This document shows positions 1 through 8,428 of a stretch of 64,000 nt of DNA, piece after piece (position 1 is the first letter of the stretch; each line of letters begins with the position of its first letter). Below the pieces are notes generated by a model, which saw nothing but the letters and a program-made list of their open reading frames with translations, made no database searches and had not been told where the DNA came from. Made by a program: the position numbers and the translations under genes. This DNA comes from an uncultured beta proteobacterium. Lineage in GTDB: Bacteria; Pseudomonadota; Gammaproteobacteria; Burkholderiales; Rhodocyclaceae. The stretch is taken from positions 1 to 64,000 of the forward strand of contig CAINHS010000116.1 of NCBI GenBank assembly GCA_903848955.1. Reading direction: 5' to 3'.

Positions 1-1011
1 ATTGACCTTGGGCGCACGCCAGGCGAACAGCGTCAGCGAACTGCCGACCACGATGGCCAACAGCACCAGGATGAACACGCCGCGCCGCGGATCCGAGGCA
101 AAGGCATGCACCGACGTAAGCACGCCGGAGCGCACCAGGAAAGTACCGAGCAGCGACAGCGAAAACGCCAGGATCGCCAGCAGCACAGTCCAGTTCTTGA
201 AAGCCCCGCGCTTCTCGGTCACGGCCAGCGAATGGATCAGCGCCGTACCCGCCAGCCAGGGCATGAAGGAGGCATTTTCCACCGGATCCCAGAACCACCA
301 GCCGCCCCAGCCAAGCTCGTAATATGCCCACCAGCTGCCGAGCGCGATGCCGAGCGTGAGAAAGACCCATGCCGCCGTGGTCCACGGTCGCGACCAGCGC
401 GCCCAGGCCGCGTCCAGCCGGCCTGAAATAAGCGCCGCAATGGCGAAGGCAAACGCCACCGAAAAACCGACGTAGCCCATGTAGAGCATGGGGGGATGGA
501 AGACCAGGCCGGGATCCTGCAGCAGCGGGTTGAGATCGCGCCCTTCTGCAGCGGCCGGCAACAGGCGGTCGAAGGGGTTGGAGGTAATCAGAATGAAGGC
601 CAGCAAGCCGATGCCGACCAGTCCCAGCACCGCCAGCACCCGCGCCACCATGACTTCGGGCAACTGGCGCGAAGCCAGCGATACGGCGGCGGCCCAACCG
701 GACAGCATCAGCACCCACAGCAGCAGGGAACCCTCGTGGCCGCCCCATACGGCAGCGAAGCGATAGAGGGTCGGCAACTGCGTGTTGGAATGCTGGGCGA
801 CATAGTTCACCGAAAAATCGTTGATGAGAAAGCTCTGCGTCAGGCAGACGAAGGCAACGGCGATCAGCAGGAATTGCGTCTGCGCCGCCGGCCGCGCCAG
901 GGCGATCCATTGCGCCTGTCCGCGCTGGGCGCCGACCAGCGGCAGCACGCCCTGGACGATGGCAACGACAAAGGCGAGGATGAGGGCAAAGTGTCCGAGT
1001 TCTGGGGTCAT
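1..1011 (-). CDS. ccmF: Cytochrome c maturation protein CcmF (3' part missing, cut by window edge)
   Basis: Inner-membrane heme lyase subunit of System I, which with CcmH/I attaches heme from holo-CcmE to apocytochrome c in the periplasm. The first 337 residues are visible and are strongly hydrophobic, with repeated membrane segments. The tryptophan-rich WWD heme-handling motif is seen as [20 protein letters not shown], and conserved histidines lie around it ([20 protein letters not shown]). The start ATG overlaps the ccmE stop as ATGA, indicating translational coupling. The C-terminal half (about 300 residues in the family) lies beyond base 1. Confidence 0.95.
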   Translation of the reverse strand, partial: MTPELGHFALILAFVVAIVQGVLPLVGAQRGQAQWIALARPAAQTQFLLIAVAFVCLTQSFLINDFSVNYVAQHSNTQLPTLYRFAAVWGGHEGSLLLWVLMLSGWAAAVSLASRQLPEVMVARVLAVLGLVGIGLLAFILITSNPFDRLLPAAAEGRDLNPLLQDPGLVFHPPMLYMGYVGFSVAFAFAIAALISGRLDAAWARWSRPWTTAAWVFLTLGIALGSWWAYYELGWGGWWFWDPVENASFMPWLAGTALIHSLAVTEKRGAFKNWTVLLAILAFSLSLLGTFLVRSGVLTSVHAFASDPRRGVFILVLLAIVVGSSLTLFAWRAPKVN

Positions 1012-1481
1012 GGCTTTTTCGGTGCCTGTTCTGTTGCGGGTTTGACTTCCGGCGCGTTCTGGCTCTGCTGTGCCTGCTTCAGCGCCGCGGCAGCTTCGGG
1101 CGGCATGTAATTCTCGTCATGCTTGGCCAGGACTTCGCTGGCGACAAAAACACCATCACCGCCGAGGCGGCCCTGCACCACCGCACCCTTGCCGTCACGA
1201 AACAGGTCGGGAAGAATGCCCGTGTAGGCAACAGGGATTTCCTTGGCGAGGTCGGTGACGACAAAACGCACCGTCATGTCCTGACGCTTGACCGAGCCTT
1301 CCTTGACCAGCCCGCCGATGCGGAAAGCCTTGCCCTGCGGCGCCTTGCCGGCAGCAACCTCCGAAGGCGTGACGTAGAGTGCGATGTTGCTGTCGAGCGC
1401 GTTGAGCGCCAGTACGGCGGCGATAGCCAGCGAGGCGAGTCCGCCGACAATCAGGGCGATGCGTTTCTGTCTGGGTTTCAT
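1008..1481 (-). CDS. ccmE: Cytochrome c maturation heme chaperone CcmE
   Basis: Periplasmic heme chaperone that binds heme covalently and hands it to CcmF. It has 157 residues, an N-terminal membrane anchor at about 8-27, then the OB-fold domain. The heme-binding histidine is H121 in [12 protein letters not shown], the family signature with the downstream tyrosine. The C-terminal tail is Gln/Ala/Pro-rich and probably flexible. It overlaps ccmD upstream by 4 bases and ccmF downstream by 4 bases, so it sits inside a tightly coupled ccm operon. Confidence 0.96.
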   Translation of the reverse strand: MKPRQKRIALIVGGLASLAIAAVLALNALDSNIALYVTPSEVAAGKAPQGKAFRIGGLVKEGSVKRQDMTVRFVVTDLAKEIPVAYTGILPDLFRDGKGAVVQGRLGGDGVFVASEVLAKHDENYMPPEAAAALKQAQQSQNAPEVKPATEQAPKKP

Positions 1482-1672
1482 TGAGTTTTTTGTTGTAGTT
1501 CGAGTTCGTCGGCAAGCCGTTCGCGGATCAGGCTCTTGCGAACCTCGCTAAGACGTCGCCTGGCCAGAAAAGGTTCCGTGAACATGAGCAGGACGCAAGC
1601 GCCGAAGCTGCCCCAGACGTAGAAGGCGTAGCCGCCCATGGCAAAAAACTCGCCGACGCTATTCCACTGCAT
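1478..1672 (-). CDS. ccmD: Heme exporter protein CcmD
   Basis: Small single-span protein (64 residues) that helps release holo-CcmE from the CcmABC complex. It has one membrane helix at about 12-32 ([17 protein letters not shown]) followed by a basic cytoplasmic tail ([12 protein letters not shown]), as usual for CcmD. Family sequences diverge strongly, so the call rests on size, topology and position between ccmC and ccmE. It overlaps ccmC by 14 bases and ccmE by 4. Confidence 0.9.
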   Translation of the reverse strand: MQWNSVGEFFAMGGYAFYVWGSFGACVLLMFTEPFLARRRLSEVRKSLIRERLADELELQQKTQ

Positions 1673-2399
1673 GTTTCACCCAATCCGTGTGTCGCTCGCG
1701 CTCGAGGATGATGGCGCGCACCCGCACCAGCGCCACCGCGATCGTGTACATCCAGAAGCACAGCGCCATCAGCAGCATGCCCCAGAGCATGGTGTGCGCC
1801 ATCGAGGGCGCCTTGTTCATGTTGATCGTGGAGCCTTGATGCAGCGTGTTCCACCATTTCACCGAAAAATAGATGATGGGAATATTCACCACGCCCACCA
1901 GTGCCAGGATCGCGCCGGCCTTGTCGGCACGGCGCGGGTCGTCGATGGCGGCCTGCAGCGCCATGAAGCCCAGATAGAGAAAGAACAGGATCAGTTCCGA
2001 CGTCAGGCGCGCATCCCACACCCACCACGCGCCCCACATGGGCTTTCCCCACAGGGCTCCGGTCCATAGCGACAGCGCCGCCATCAAGGCCCCGGTCGGC
2101 GCCAGCGCCTGCGCCATCATGCCCGACACCCGGGTGTTGAGCGCCAGCCCGAGCCCGGCCCAGAAAGCCATCACCAGATAGATGAACATCGACATCCACG
2201 AGGCCGGCACATGGACGAAGATGATGCGGTAGCCCTCGCCCTGCTGCGCATCGGTCGGCGCGACGAAAAAGGAAAGCCACAGCCCGGCAATGCCGAAGGC
2301 GGCGGCGGCGGCCCAGAACCATGGAATCATGCGCCCGGCGAGCGGATAAAAGCTCTGCGGGCTGCCGAACCTGAACCACTGAATAATCGACTGTCTCAC
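1659..2399 (-). CDS. ccmC: Heme exporter protein CcmC
   Basis: Inner-membrane protein of the CcmABCD complex that delivers heme to CcmE. The 246-residue protein has six predicted membrane segments and the WWD motif WGAWWVWDARLTSELILFF, with flanking histidines (HVPASWMSMF; TLHQGSTI). I chose the GTG at 2399, which overlaps the ccmB stop as GTGA; an ATG 23 codons later (MIPWFW) is the alternative, but the coupled GTG gives the usual family length. The gene is co-transcribed with ccmB and ccmD. Confidence 0.95.
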   Translation of the reverse strand: MRQSIIQWFRFGSPQSFYPLAGRMIPWFWAAAAAFGIAGLWLSFFVAPTDAQQGEGYRIIFVHVPASWMSMFIYLVMAFWAGLGLALNTRVSGMMAQALAPTGALMAALSLWTGALWGKPMWGAWWVWDARLTSELILFFLYLGFMALQAAIDDPRRADKAGAILALVGVVNIPIIYFSVKWWNTLHQGSTINMNKAPSMAHTMLWGMLLMALCFWMYTIAVALVRVRAIILERERHTDWVKHAVE

Positions 2400-3061
2400 T
2401 CCAGTGCAATCCTCACAGCAGCCGTGGTTGCCCACGGTGCAAAAAATACAGCCAAGGCCAGCATCGCTGCCAGCAAAGATAAATGCCCACCTGCACCGAG
2501 ACCCGCAATATGGGCTTCCACCGCTCCCGCGCCGAAGATCAGCGCCGGGATGTAAAGCGGCAGGACCAGCAGCGCCAGCAACACGCCGCCGCCGCGCAGT
2601 CCCAAGGTCAGCGCCGCACCTATCGCCCCGATCAGGGACAGTAGTGGCGTCCCCAGCAACAGCGCCAGCGTCAGGATGCCCAATGTCGAAGCATCGAGAT
2701 CGAACTGCAATCCGAGTACCGGCGCCAGCAACACCAGCGGCAAGCCGCATAACAACCAGTGGGCCAATATTTTACCTGCAACCAGCAGACCCAAGGGCGA
2801 CGGCGACAAAGCCATCTGCTCAAGAGTGCCATCCGAATGATCGGCGGCAAACAGGCGCGGCAAGCCGAGCAGTGTCGCCAGCAACGCGGCAACCCAGAGA
2901 ATTCCCGGCGCAATCTTCTTCAGCAGCCCGGGTTCCGGCCCTATTCCCAGCGGAAACAGGCTGGTGACGATGACGAAGAAGAACACGGCCGTCAGCACCT
3001 CGCTCTTGCGCCGCAGCGCAAGCAGCAGATCGCGGCGTACGGTGGCAAGGAAAGCGTTCAT
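2396..3061 (-). CDS. ccmB: Heme exporter protein CcmB
   Basis: Permease subunit of the CcmAB ABC complex, which powers release of holo-CcmE. It has 221 residues, the normal family length, with six hydrophobic segments and the family N-terminus MNAFLATVRRDLLLALRRKS. The frame stays open upstream of this ATG, but the extra residues are Gly/Ala-rich and do not resemble CcmB. The stop overlaps the ccmC start. The gap to ccmA (112 bases) holds no gene. Confidence 0.95.
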   Translation of the reverse strand: MNAFLATVRRDLLLALRRKSEVLTAVFFFVIVTSLFPLGIGPEPGLLKKIAPGILWVAALLATLLGLPRLFAADHSDGTLEQMALSPSPLGLLVAGKILAHWLLCGLPLVLLAPVLGLQFDLDASTLGILTLALLLGTPLLSLIGAIGAALTLGLRGGGVLLALLVLPLYIPALIFGAGAVEAHIAGLGAGGHLSLLAAMLALAVFFAPWATTAAVRIALE

Positions 3062-3173
3062 GCCACCTCCGCCGGGCCGCCCCAAGGAGGTGGCGAGCCA
3101 GAACAAGGAAGCCGCGTCAGCGGCTGAACCGTAGTCACCCCTTGCCACGGGCAGGGGGGCGGGGGGATGGTCT

Positions 3174-3773
3174 TCATAGCACCAGTGCCTTGCCGCCCGG
3201 CACGGGCAGCGGCTGGTGGCTGGTCAGCACCGCCATGCCGCCCGTGGACAGATGCTCGGCAATCAGTTCGCCCAACAGCTTTACGGCAGCGACATCGAGT
3301 GCATTGAAGGCTTCGTCGAGCACCCAGAGTATCGCCGGCCGCGTCAGCAGCCGCGCCAACAGCACGCGCCGCTTTTGCCCGGCTGAAAGCACGCGCACCG
3401 GCAACTCCTCGCGGCCGCGCAGGCCAAGCCGGATCAAGGCGGCCAAGGCCGCGCCTTCGTCCAGTTCGATGCCGTCCAGCGCAGCGGCGAGGCGCAGATT
3501 CTCCAGCGGCGTCAGATCCTCCTTGACCGCGGCATGGTGACCGAGATAAATCATGTCGCGGCGGAATTCCACGGAAGGCGCCGGCTCATTGCGCCAGCGT
3601 ATCTGTCCCGCATCTGCCGGCGAAAGGCCGACCAGCAGCCGCATCAGGCTGGTCTTGCCGGAGCCGTTTTCGCCCTGCACGTGTAGCCACTCGCCTGCGG
3701 CGAGCGCGAAGCCGACGTCGGAAAACAGGCGGCGTTCACCGCGGGAACAGGCGAGACCTGAAACATTGAGCAT
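3174..3773 (-). CDS. ccmA: Heme exporter ATP-binding protein CcmA
   Basis: ATPase of the CcmAB complex (199 residues, a compact ABC protein). Walker A is GENGSGKTS at about 35-43, the signature is LSAGQKRR, and Walker B is LWVLDEAF followed by the His switch in LTSHQ. The start ATG at 3773 gives the family N-terminus MLNVSGLACSRGERRLF; the frame is open further upstream into the DMT gene but that part is a shadow. It is the first gene of the ccm operon and lies 44 bases downstream of the transporter gene on the same strand. Confidence 0.95.
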   Translation of the reverse strand: MLNVSGLACSRGERRLFSDVGFALAAGEWLHVQGENGSGKTSLMRLLVGLSPADAGQIRWRNEPAPSVEFRRDMIYLGHHAAVKEDLTPLENLRLAAALDGIELDEGAALAALIRLGLRGREELPVRVLSAGQKRRVLLARLLTRPAILWVLDEAFNALDVAAVKLLGELIAEHLSTGGMAVLTSHQPLPVPGGKALVL

Positions 3774-3817
3774 GCCCCAATTGTGCCCGAAAGCGCCGCC
3801 CCATGCCTTGCGTCGGG

Positions 3818-4708
3818 TCAAGACGACGGTGGCTCCGGCCGCAAGACGCCGGCAACTGCTGTCAAAACCAGCAGCAGAGCGGCAAAATCCTGCCAGCGCG
3901 GCGCCTCGCCGAGGAACACCATCCCGCTGAATACGCCAACCACGGGGATGATCAGCGAGCAGAGGGAGGAAACACCGGCCGGCACCATCTGCACCAACTT
4001 GTTCCACGCCCAATAGCAGAACAGCAGGCCGATGAAGACGTTGTACCAGAAGCCGAACATGGGCCAGAAACTGATGCCGCCCCAGTCGACGCTTTCCAGC
4101 GCATGGCCCGACAGCGCAATGGGTATCCCGCCCAGCAGACCCTGCCAGGCTGTCAACGACGTTATCGGCATGGGCAACGGATCGCGTTTGTAAATCACCA
4201 GGCCACCAGCCCAGAAGATGGCGGCGATGATCATCAGGATCACCCCGACCGGGGCACTGCCGAGTTTCTCGAACTCGGCACCGATCAGCAGCGCCATGCC
4301 GCACATGCCCAGCACCAGTCCGCCCAGCCGTCGCCGGCTGATCGGTTCATCGAGCAGCCAGACCGAGAGCAAGGCGCTCCAGACCGGCATGGTGTAGCCA
4401 AGAATCGCTGCCCGCCCCGAAGGCAGCAGGCTCACGCCCCAAATTGCGAACATGTTCCAGCCGACGATGTTGCACGACGCCATGCCGATCAGTTGCGGCC
4501 AACGTCCCCGGGGAACCTTCAGGGACTGGCCGGAAAACCAGGCGACGCCGAACAGACCGGCGGCAGCCAGCAGAATGGCATCGCCACGGAATATCCAGCG
4601 CGGGATCTCGGTGATCACGACTTTCATGATCGGCCAGTTCAAGCCCCAGCCAAGGGAAAGCAGGCCGAGCAGAATGAGCCCGGCGCGCGGGATGCGAGTG
4701 GCGGACAT
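3818..4708 (-). CDS. DMT-superfamily (EamA) transporter
   Basis: Inner-membrane exporter of the drug/metabolite superfamily, substrate unknown. From the chosen ATG (4708) it has 296 residues and ten hydrophobic segments arranged as two EamA repeats, with the usual conserved stretch before helix 5 (SGRAAILGYTMPVWSALLSVWLLDEP) and its repeat near the C-terminus (PAGVSSLCSLIIPVVGVFSG). An ATG six codons upstream is possible; neither has a strong ribosome site. It precedes ccmA on the same strand and may be co-transcribed, but nothing links its function to heme. Confidence 0.85.
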   Translation of the reverse strand: MSATRIPRAGLILLGLLSLGWGLNWPIMKVVITEIPRWIFRGDAILLAAAGLFGVAWFSGQSLKVPRGRWPQLIGMASCNIVGWNMFAIWGVSLLPSGRAAILGYTMPVWSALLSVWLLDEPISRRRLGGLVLGMCGMALLIGAEFEKLGSAPVGVILMIIAAIFWAGGLVIYKRDPLPMPITSLTAWQGLLGGIPIALSGHALESVDWGGISFWPMFGFWYNVFIGLLFCYWAWNKLVQMVPAGVSSLCSLIIPVVGVFSGMVFLGEAPRWQDFAALLLVLTAVAGVLRPEPPSS

Positions 4709-4991
4709 GGTGCGCGAGTGTCGCATGGCGATAGCGCGATTACAATCCGTGGTCGCGCCGCTCCCGCTTGCCCTTGCCGGCAATTCGGGACGGCAACGCA
4801 GCGACGCCAATCCATTGCGGCCTACCCCGGCGTCATGACCTCCTGCATCAGCGCGCTGACGCAATCAGGAATGACGCAAGCAGCCAATCTCCCTATTTGC
4901 GGGCCGCCGGTGGCAGCCCGGATCGGCGGAAGCGGGAATCACAAAAACACGATAGCATAGTGGCCTGACCACCCATCAATAGGAGAATGTC

Positions 4992-5210
4992 ATGGCCCGC
5001 AGAAAGAAACTTGATTTCAGTGACATCGCGACAGATCGCAAAAAGGAAGACCTCAACCAGAAGGATTTCTGGGCGAAATATGGCGTCACGCAGTCGGGTG
5101 GATCCCGATATGAATCCGGCCGCAATATCCCCAAGCCGCTGGCGATCCTGCTCTGGCTGCACCGCTCGGGGAAGATCAGCGACAAGGATCTCAGCGACGC
5201 ACTGAAGTAA
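4992..5210 (+). CDS. Small XRE-like helix-turn-helix protein
   Basis: A 72-residue basic protein with a GGAG ribosome site about 8 bases before the ATG. Residues about 22-60 fit a short helix-turn-helix (NQKDFWAKYGVTQSGGSRYE then SGRNIPKPLAILLWL), the pattern of XRE-family DNA-binding domains (a Q-S/R-Y-E-xGR-xIP core). The N-terminus is Lys/Arg-rich. There is no partner domain, so it may be a stand-alone regulator or nucleoid-associated factor. It stands alone between the divergent DMT gene and the tRNA operon; no target can be inferred. Confidence 0.75.
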   Translation: MARRKKLDFSDIATDRKKEDLNQKDFWAKYGVTQSGGSRYESGRNIPKPLAILLWLHRSGKISDKDLSDALK

Positions 5211-5423
5211 GCGATTCCCCGCTTGGGAGCGGTTCGACCGCAAGGCATTGTGGAGCGATCCCGGTCGCCCCCTGCTCCGGGCACAGCGTCGACAGACTCG
5301 TCCGCTGCAGTAGATCCATTCCCGGGAAACTTCGCGCCGGGCGGGAAAGAAAAAACTCCACGCTGCAACCGACGGCGGATATCCGTAGCGTTTCTTCCTT
5401 CGTGACATCGGCTGTCATCCGGC

Positions 5424-5457
5424 ACAAAGAAAAGCGGCCTCCATCGCTGGAGGCCGC
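5424..5457 (-). terminator. Intrinsic terminator of the tRNA-Lys operon
   Basis: Perfect 10-bp inverted repeat GCGGCCTCCA / TGGAGGCCGC (5434-5443 and 5448-5457) with a 4-base loop. On the minus strand it is followed by a T-rich stretch (TTTTCTTTG). It lies 9 bases past the 3' end of the downstream tRNA-Lys gene. Confidence 0.85.
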
Positions 5458-5465
5458 AGTATTAC

Positions 5466-5541
5466 TGGTGGGCTGTGAGTGGCTCGAACACTCGACCTAC
5501 GGATTAAGAGTCCGCTGCTCTACCAACTGAGCTAACAACCC
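5466..5541 (-). tRNA. tRNA-Lys (CTT)
   Basis: A 76-base cloverleaf read on the minus strand. Acceptor arm GGGTTGT pairs with ACAGCCC (one G-T pair); the D arm is GCTC-AGTTGGTA-GAGC; the anticodon loop CTCTTAA gives anticodon CTT (codon AAG); the T arm is GAGTG-TTCGAGC-CACTC. ACCA is encoded at the 3' end. It lies 24 bases downstream of tRNA-Lys(TTT), and the two form one transcript. Confidence 0.95.
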
Positions 5542-5565
5542 GATTTGAAGAATTATATCTGACGG

Positions 5566-5641
5566 TGGTGGGTCGGGCGAGATTCGAACTCGCGACCAAC
5601 GGATTAAAAGTCCGCTGCTCTACCGACTGAGCTACCGACCC
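5566..5641 (-). tRNA. tRNA-Lys (TTT)
   Basis: A 76-base cloverleaf on the minus strand. Acceptor arm GGGTCGG pairs with CCGACCC; the anticodon loop CTTTTAA gives anticodon TTT (codons AAA/AAG); the T arm is GCGAG-TTCGAAT-CTCGC. ACCA is encoded. It is the first gene of a two-tRNA operon with its own promoter just upstream. Confidence 0.96.
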
Positions 5642-5659
5642 ACTTTTTGAGAGGGGCGA

Positions 5660-5688
5660 ATGTTAGCGGCTACCCCTCCCCCTGTCAA
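5660..5688 (-). promoter_or_regulatory. Sigma-70 promoter of the tRNA-Lys operon
   Basis: On the minus strand a consensus TTGACA (5683-5688) and TAACAT (5660-5665) are separated by exactly 17 bases, placing transcription start a few bases before tRNA-Lys(TTT). Just upstream, ACTGAAACAG occurs twice in tandem (about 5689-5708). The discriminator region GCCCCTC is GC-rich, which would fit stringent control of a tRNA promoter, though that is inference. Confidence 0.85.
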
Positions 5689-5762
5689 ACTGAAACAGAC
5701 TGAAACAGCCGAGAATCCAACTGCTTACGCTGAGTCACTGGCCGACATCGTCGGCAAATCAG

Positions 5763-5792
5763 AAAAAAAAACGCAACCCGAATCGGGTTGCG
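5763..5792 (-). terminator. Intrinsic terminator on the minus strand, end of a candidate sRNA
   Basis: The inverted repeat CGCAACCCGA / TCGGGTTGCG (5772-5781 and 5783-5792) is followed on the minus strand by nine T (5763-5771). The nearest annotated minus-strand gene upstream ends at 6573, on the far side of the plus-strand OsmC gene, so this terminator has no protein gene to serve. That points to a short non-coding transcript starting inside 5793-5880. Confidence 0.8.
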
Positions 5793-5850
5793 ATTAATCC
5801 ACACCAAAGGAGGAGGGTGGAGGAGACAGGGGTCAAACGCAAACTGAACG
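5763..5850 (-). ncRNA. Candidate small RNA with CCUCC-rich loop (5' end uncertain)
   Basis: Upstream of the orphan terminator the minus strand reads CTCCTCCACCCTCCTCC (about 5804-5826), two anti-Shine-Dalgarno blocks. The second can sit in the loop of a hairpin closed by CCACC and GGTGTGG (one bulged T), with loop CTCCTCCTTT. A TATGTT (5852-5857) could serve as a -10 box, but no -35 at good spacing is clear, so the 5' end is a guess. The plus strand here is purine-rich (GGAGGAGGGTGGAGGAG) and has no reading frame. The design matches the plus-strand candidate at 25008-25128. Function is not known; base-pairing to ribosome-binding sites is inferred. Confidence 0.5.
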
Positions 5851-6155
5851 AAACATAGTGCTTACAGCATCAGCAGGCATCAAGTCGATAAAAGTCTCGC
5901 ACAAGCTTTGCTGCAATGCAAGGGATTTTTGTGCATTGCGCAACTACCACATCAACGGAATGGTTATTAGCTTGGAAAGCAGCTGAATCCATTGATTTTC
6001 CACCAATAAACCTATCCTATCTGGCCACAAGACTTATCGATAAGGTCGCCGGCGGCCCGGCGGCAAGCGCGAACCCGCATTTCTTGCTGCGACGCCACAT
6101 GCCGGTTCCGGTGCCGCCGCTAGAATGCCGGCTATTGCTTGAAGGAGTGAGATGC

Positions 6156-6572
6156 ATGGAATGCACAGTACGCTGGCATGAGGGGATGAGCTTTGTTGCG
6201 GAAACCGGCAGCGGACACCTGGTCTGCATGGATGGTGCGCCGGAAGCGGGTGGCCGCAATCTGGCACCGCGGCCCATGGAGTTGTTGCTGGCCGGTACCG
6301 GCGGCTGCACGGCATTCGACATCGTGCTCATCCTCAAACGCGGGCGCCATGAAGTCAGCGGATGCGAAGTCAAGCTTCAGGCCGAACGCGCGGAGGTCGA
6401 TCCCAAGGTATTCACCAGCATCAACATGCATTTTGTCGTGACCGGCCGCAACCTGAAGGCGGAGGCGGTCGAACGCGCGGTGAAACTGTCAGCGGAGAAG
6501 TACTGCTCGGCGTCGCTGATGCTCGGCAAGACGGCGGCGATCAGCCACAGCTTCGAGGTAGTCGAAATTTAA
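6156..6572 (+). CDS. OsmC-family protein (YhfA-like)
   Basis: Small cytoplasmic OsmC/Ohr-fold protein of 138 residues, likely a thiol-dependent peroxide reductase or a relative of unknown substrate. The two redox cysteines of the fold are present: C51 in GTGGCTAFD, at the start of the long central helix, and C117 in EKYCSASLML. The start was chosen at the ATG preceded by GAAGGAG; the frame is open 80 codons further upstream, but that segment does not resemble the family. A TAGAAT box at 6121 could be its -10. It ends one base before the convergent coq7. Confidence 0.88.
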   Translation: MECTVRWHEGMSFVAETGSGHLVCMDGAPEAGGRNLAPRPMELLLAGTGGCTAFDIVLILKRGRHEVSGCEVKLQAERAEVDPKVFTSINMHFVVTGRNLKAEAVERAVKLSAEKYCSASLMLGKTAAISHSFEVVEI

Positions 6573-7193
6573 TCAGGCAACGTAGGAAAGCCGGGTCATC
6601 AGCTTCGACGAAAGCCTCATGGCCAGCTTGACCGGCGACGGCAACTCGCGCGCACCGTAGTGGTTCGCCGTTTCGGCATGGCGCTTCTCGTCAGCCTTCA
6701 TTTGCTCCAGCACCTCCCATGACTTGCGATCCTGTGCCGGCAGACTGGCCATGTGGCCTTCGAGATGCCCCTCCACCTGGCGCTCGGTTTCGGCCAGGAA
6801 ACCGAGGCTCCAGGCGTCGCCACATTTTCCGGCGAGCACCCCGATGGCCACGGAACCGGCGTACCACAACGGGTTGAGCAGGCTCTTGCGGCCGCCGAGT
6901 TCGGCGATGCGCCGTTCAGTCCAGTTGAGATGTTCGGTCTCTTCCCAGGCCGCCTCTTCCAACTCGCGCCTGACTGCCGGGTCGCGCGAGATCAGAGCCT
7001 GGCCCTGATACAAGGCCTGGGCGCAGATTTCGCCGCAGTGGTTGACACGCATCAGGGCGGCGACGTGTCGCTTCTCGTCATCGCTCATCTCGGCCTCGGG
7101 CAAGTCCTGGCCGGGCATCGGGCGGCGGGTCGGGGCAGCGGCGAAGACGGCGCGCAGCGCCTTGTCGAACTGCGGAATGAGCGTGTCGATCAA
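6573..7193 (-). CDS. coq7: Demethoxyubiquinone hydroxylase Coq7
   Basis: Membrane-associated di-iron monooxygenase that adds the C6 hydroxyl in ubiquinone synthesis. The ferritin-like four-helix bundle carries the metal ligands: E and ExxH in [18 protein letters not shown] and WEETEHLNW, then QVEGHLEGH and DEKRHAE toward the C-terminus. I prefer the TTG start at 7193 (AGGGAA ribosome site, N-terminus [13 protein letters not shown] as in relatives, 206 residues). The ATG at 7247 would overlap the upstream gene by 38 bases. Its presence implies aerobic ubiquinone synthesis. Confidence 0.92.
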   Translation of the reverse strand: MIDTLIPQFDKALRAVFAAAPTRRPMPGQDLPEAEMSDDEKRHVAALMRVNHCGEICAQALYQGQALISRDPAVRRELEEAAWEETEHLNWTERRIAELGGRKSLLNPLWYAGSVAIGVLAGKCGDAWSLGFLAETERQVEGHLEGHMASLPAQDRKSWEVLEQMKADEKRHAETANHYGARELPSPVKLAMRLSSKLMTRLSYVA

Positions 7194-7209
7194 CGGGAAT
7201 TCCCTGGTC

Positions 7210-7755
7210 TCAGATTGAATCCGGATGCTTGCCCAGACGCAGGGCATTGCGCCCTTCGTCTGCCGTTTTGATAGGGTTCCCCATCGGACAAAACAGATCG
7301 CGACTCAACGCCGCGTGATGCCGGTTGACCGGCTTGTTTTCAATGGGCCGCCACTCGATGCGGGGGGCGCGCGACTTACTCCAGTTGCTGTCGCTGCCGC
7401 CTGTGGCGTAGTGCTTCCAGCTGCGCTCCTTGCAATACATGCCTTCAAAGCTGACGTTGGTGGCGCCGCCTGAGGTCTGGACTACCAGCACATAGCGCAC
7501 CACGCCGTCGGCGCCGACCGCGAGCGTGCTTGAGTCGATGAAATACTTGTTGGTAGCCACGGCGCTAACGTAGAACTCGCGCAGGTTTTCCGGTTTGGGG
7601 AAGGCCGGCGGCTCGACATCCCGCTGTTCCTGCCAGGGCGCCTCATCCTCGTAGTTGCTGTTGTATCCCGAACGGCCGGAGCCGGAGGAACCCGGTACCT
7701 GTGCCGCTGCGCTGCCGGCTACGGCAAGCAGAAGGAAAACCCGCCAGCATTTCAC
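7210..7755 (-). CDS. CNP1-like family exported protein
   Basis: A 181-residue protein with an N-terminal signal peptide ([19 protein letters not shown]) and no further membrane segment. The mature part is Trp/Tyr-rich ([39 protein letters not shown]), matching the CNP1-like family (PF08750), widespread in Betaproteobacteria and of unknown function. Two cysteines (in MYCKE and LFCPMG) could form a disulfide. The start codon overlaps the rppH stop by 4 bases, so the genes are coupled. Confidence 0.8.
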   Translation of the reverse strand: MKCWRVFLLLAVAGSAAAQVPGSSGSGRSGYNSNYEDEAPWQEQRDVEPPAFPKPENLREFYVSAVATNKYFIDSSTLAVGADGVVRYVLVVQTSGGATNVSFEGMYCKERSWKHYATGGSDSNWSKSRAPRIEWRPIENKPVNRHHAALSRDLFCPMGNPIKTADEGRNALRLGKHPDSI

Positions 7756-8279
7756 TTCGTATCGTCCAATGTATCGGTTTCCCAGTGGGGAATTCGCTCA
7801 TCGGGATGAGCAAAAAGGAGCCGCGCCAACTCGAGCAGGGCGGTTTCGTACACGCCGCGCTTGAACTCGATCACGTTGGCCAGCGGTATCCAGTAGCTGT
7901 TCCAGCGCCAGGCATCAAATTCCGGATGATCGCTGGCGCGCAGGCAGACGTCGCTGTCGCGGCCGACCAGACGTAGCAGGAACCAGATCTGTTTCTGCCC
8001 CCTGTAGGTACTGCGCCATTCGCGGCGAATCCAGTGCTTCGGCACCTCATAGCGCATCCAGTCGCGCGTGCGGCCGATGATCCGCACATGCTCGGGTTTG
8101 AGGCCGGTTTCCTCTTCCAGTTCGCGCAGCATCGCCTGTTCGGGCGTTTCGCCCTTCTTGATGCCCCCCTGCGGGAACTGCCAGGAATGTTCGCGTATGC
8201 GCTTGCCCCAAAAAACCTCGTTGCGACTGTTGACCAGAACGATGCCGACGTTCGGGCGAAAGCCTTCACGATCGAGCAT
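7752..8279 (-). CDS. rppH: RNA pyrophosphohydrolase RppH
   Basis: Nudix hydrolase of 175 residues that removes pyrophosphate from 5'-triphosphate RNA and so starts 5'-end-dependent mRNA decay. The Nudix box is [20 protein letters not shown] at about 38-57, and the RppH-specific N-terminus ([17 protein letters not shown]) and aromatic region ([20 protein letters not shown]) are present. It is divergent from proS, with about 150 bases between the starts. Confidence 0.94.
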   Translation of the reverse strand: MLDREGFRPNVGIVLVNSRNEVFWGKRIREHSWQFPQGGIKKGETPEQAMLRELEEETGLKPEHVRIIGRTRDWMRYEVPKHWIRREWRSTYRGQKQIWFLLRLVGRDSDVCLRASDHPEFDAWRWNSYWIPLANVIEFKRGVYETALLELARLLFAHPDERIPHWETDTLDDTK

Positions 8280-8428
8280 GATGCATATTCCAATGATTGA
8301 TTGGGGTCCATTCTTTCACAATCGCGCGCCGCTGGAAAGCCGCATCTGCCACGACAGCCGCATCTGCCGCCTCTGCAAATTCGCGGCCGCAGGTAAAATG
8401 CACCCTTTCCGGATTTCAGCCCACAGCC

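Noticed and set aside
4992-5210. Antitoxin of a toxin-antitoxin pair
   Set aside because: No toxin-like reading frame lies next to it; neighbours are a divergent transporter and a tRNA operon.
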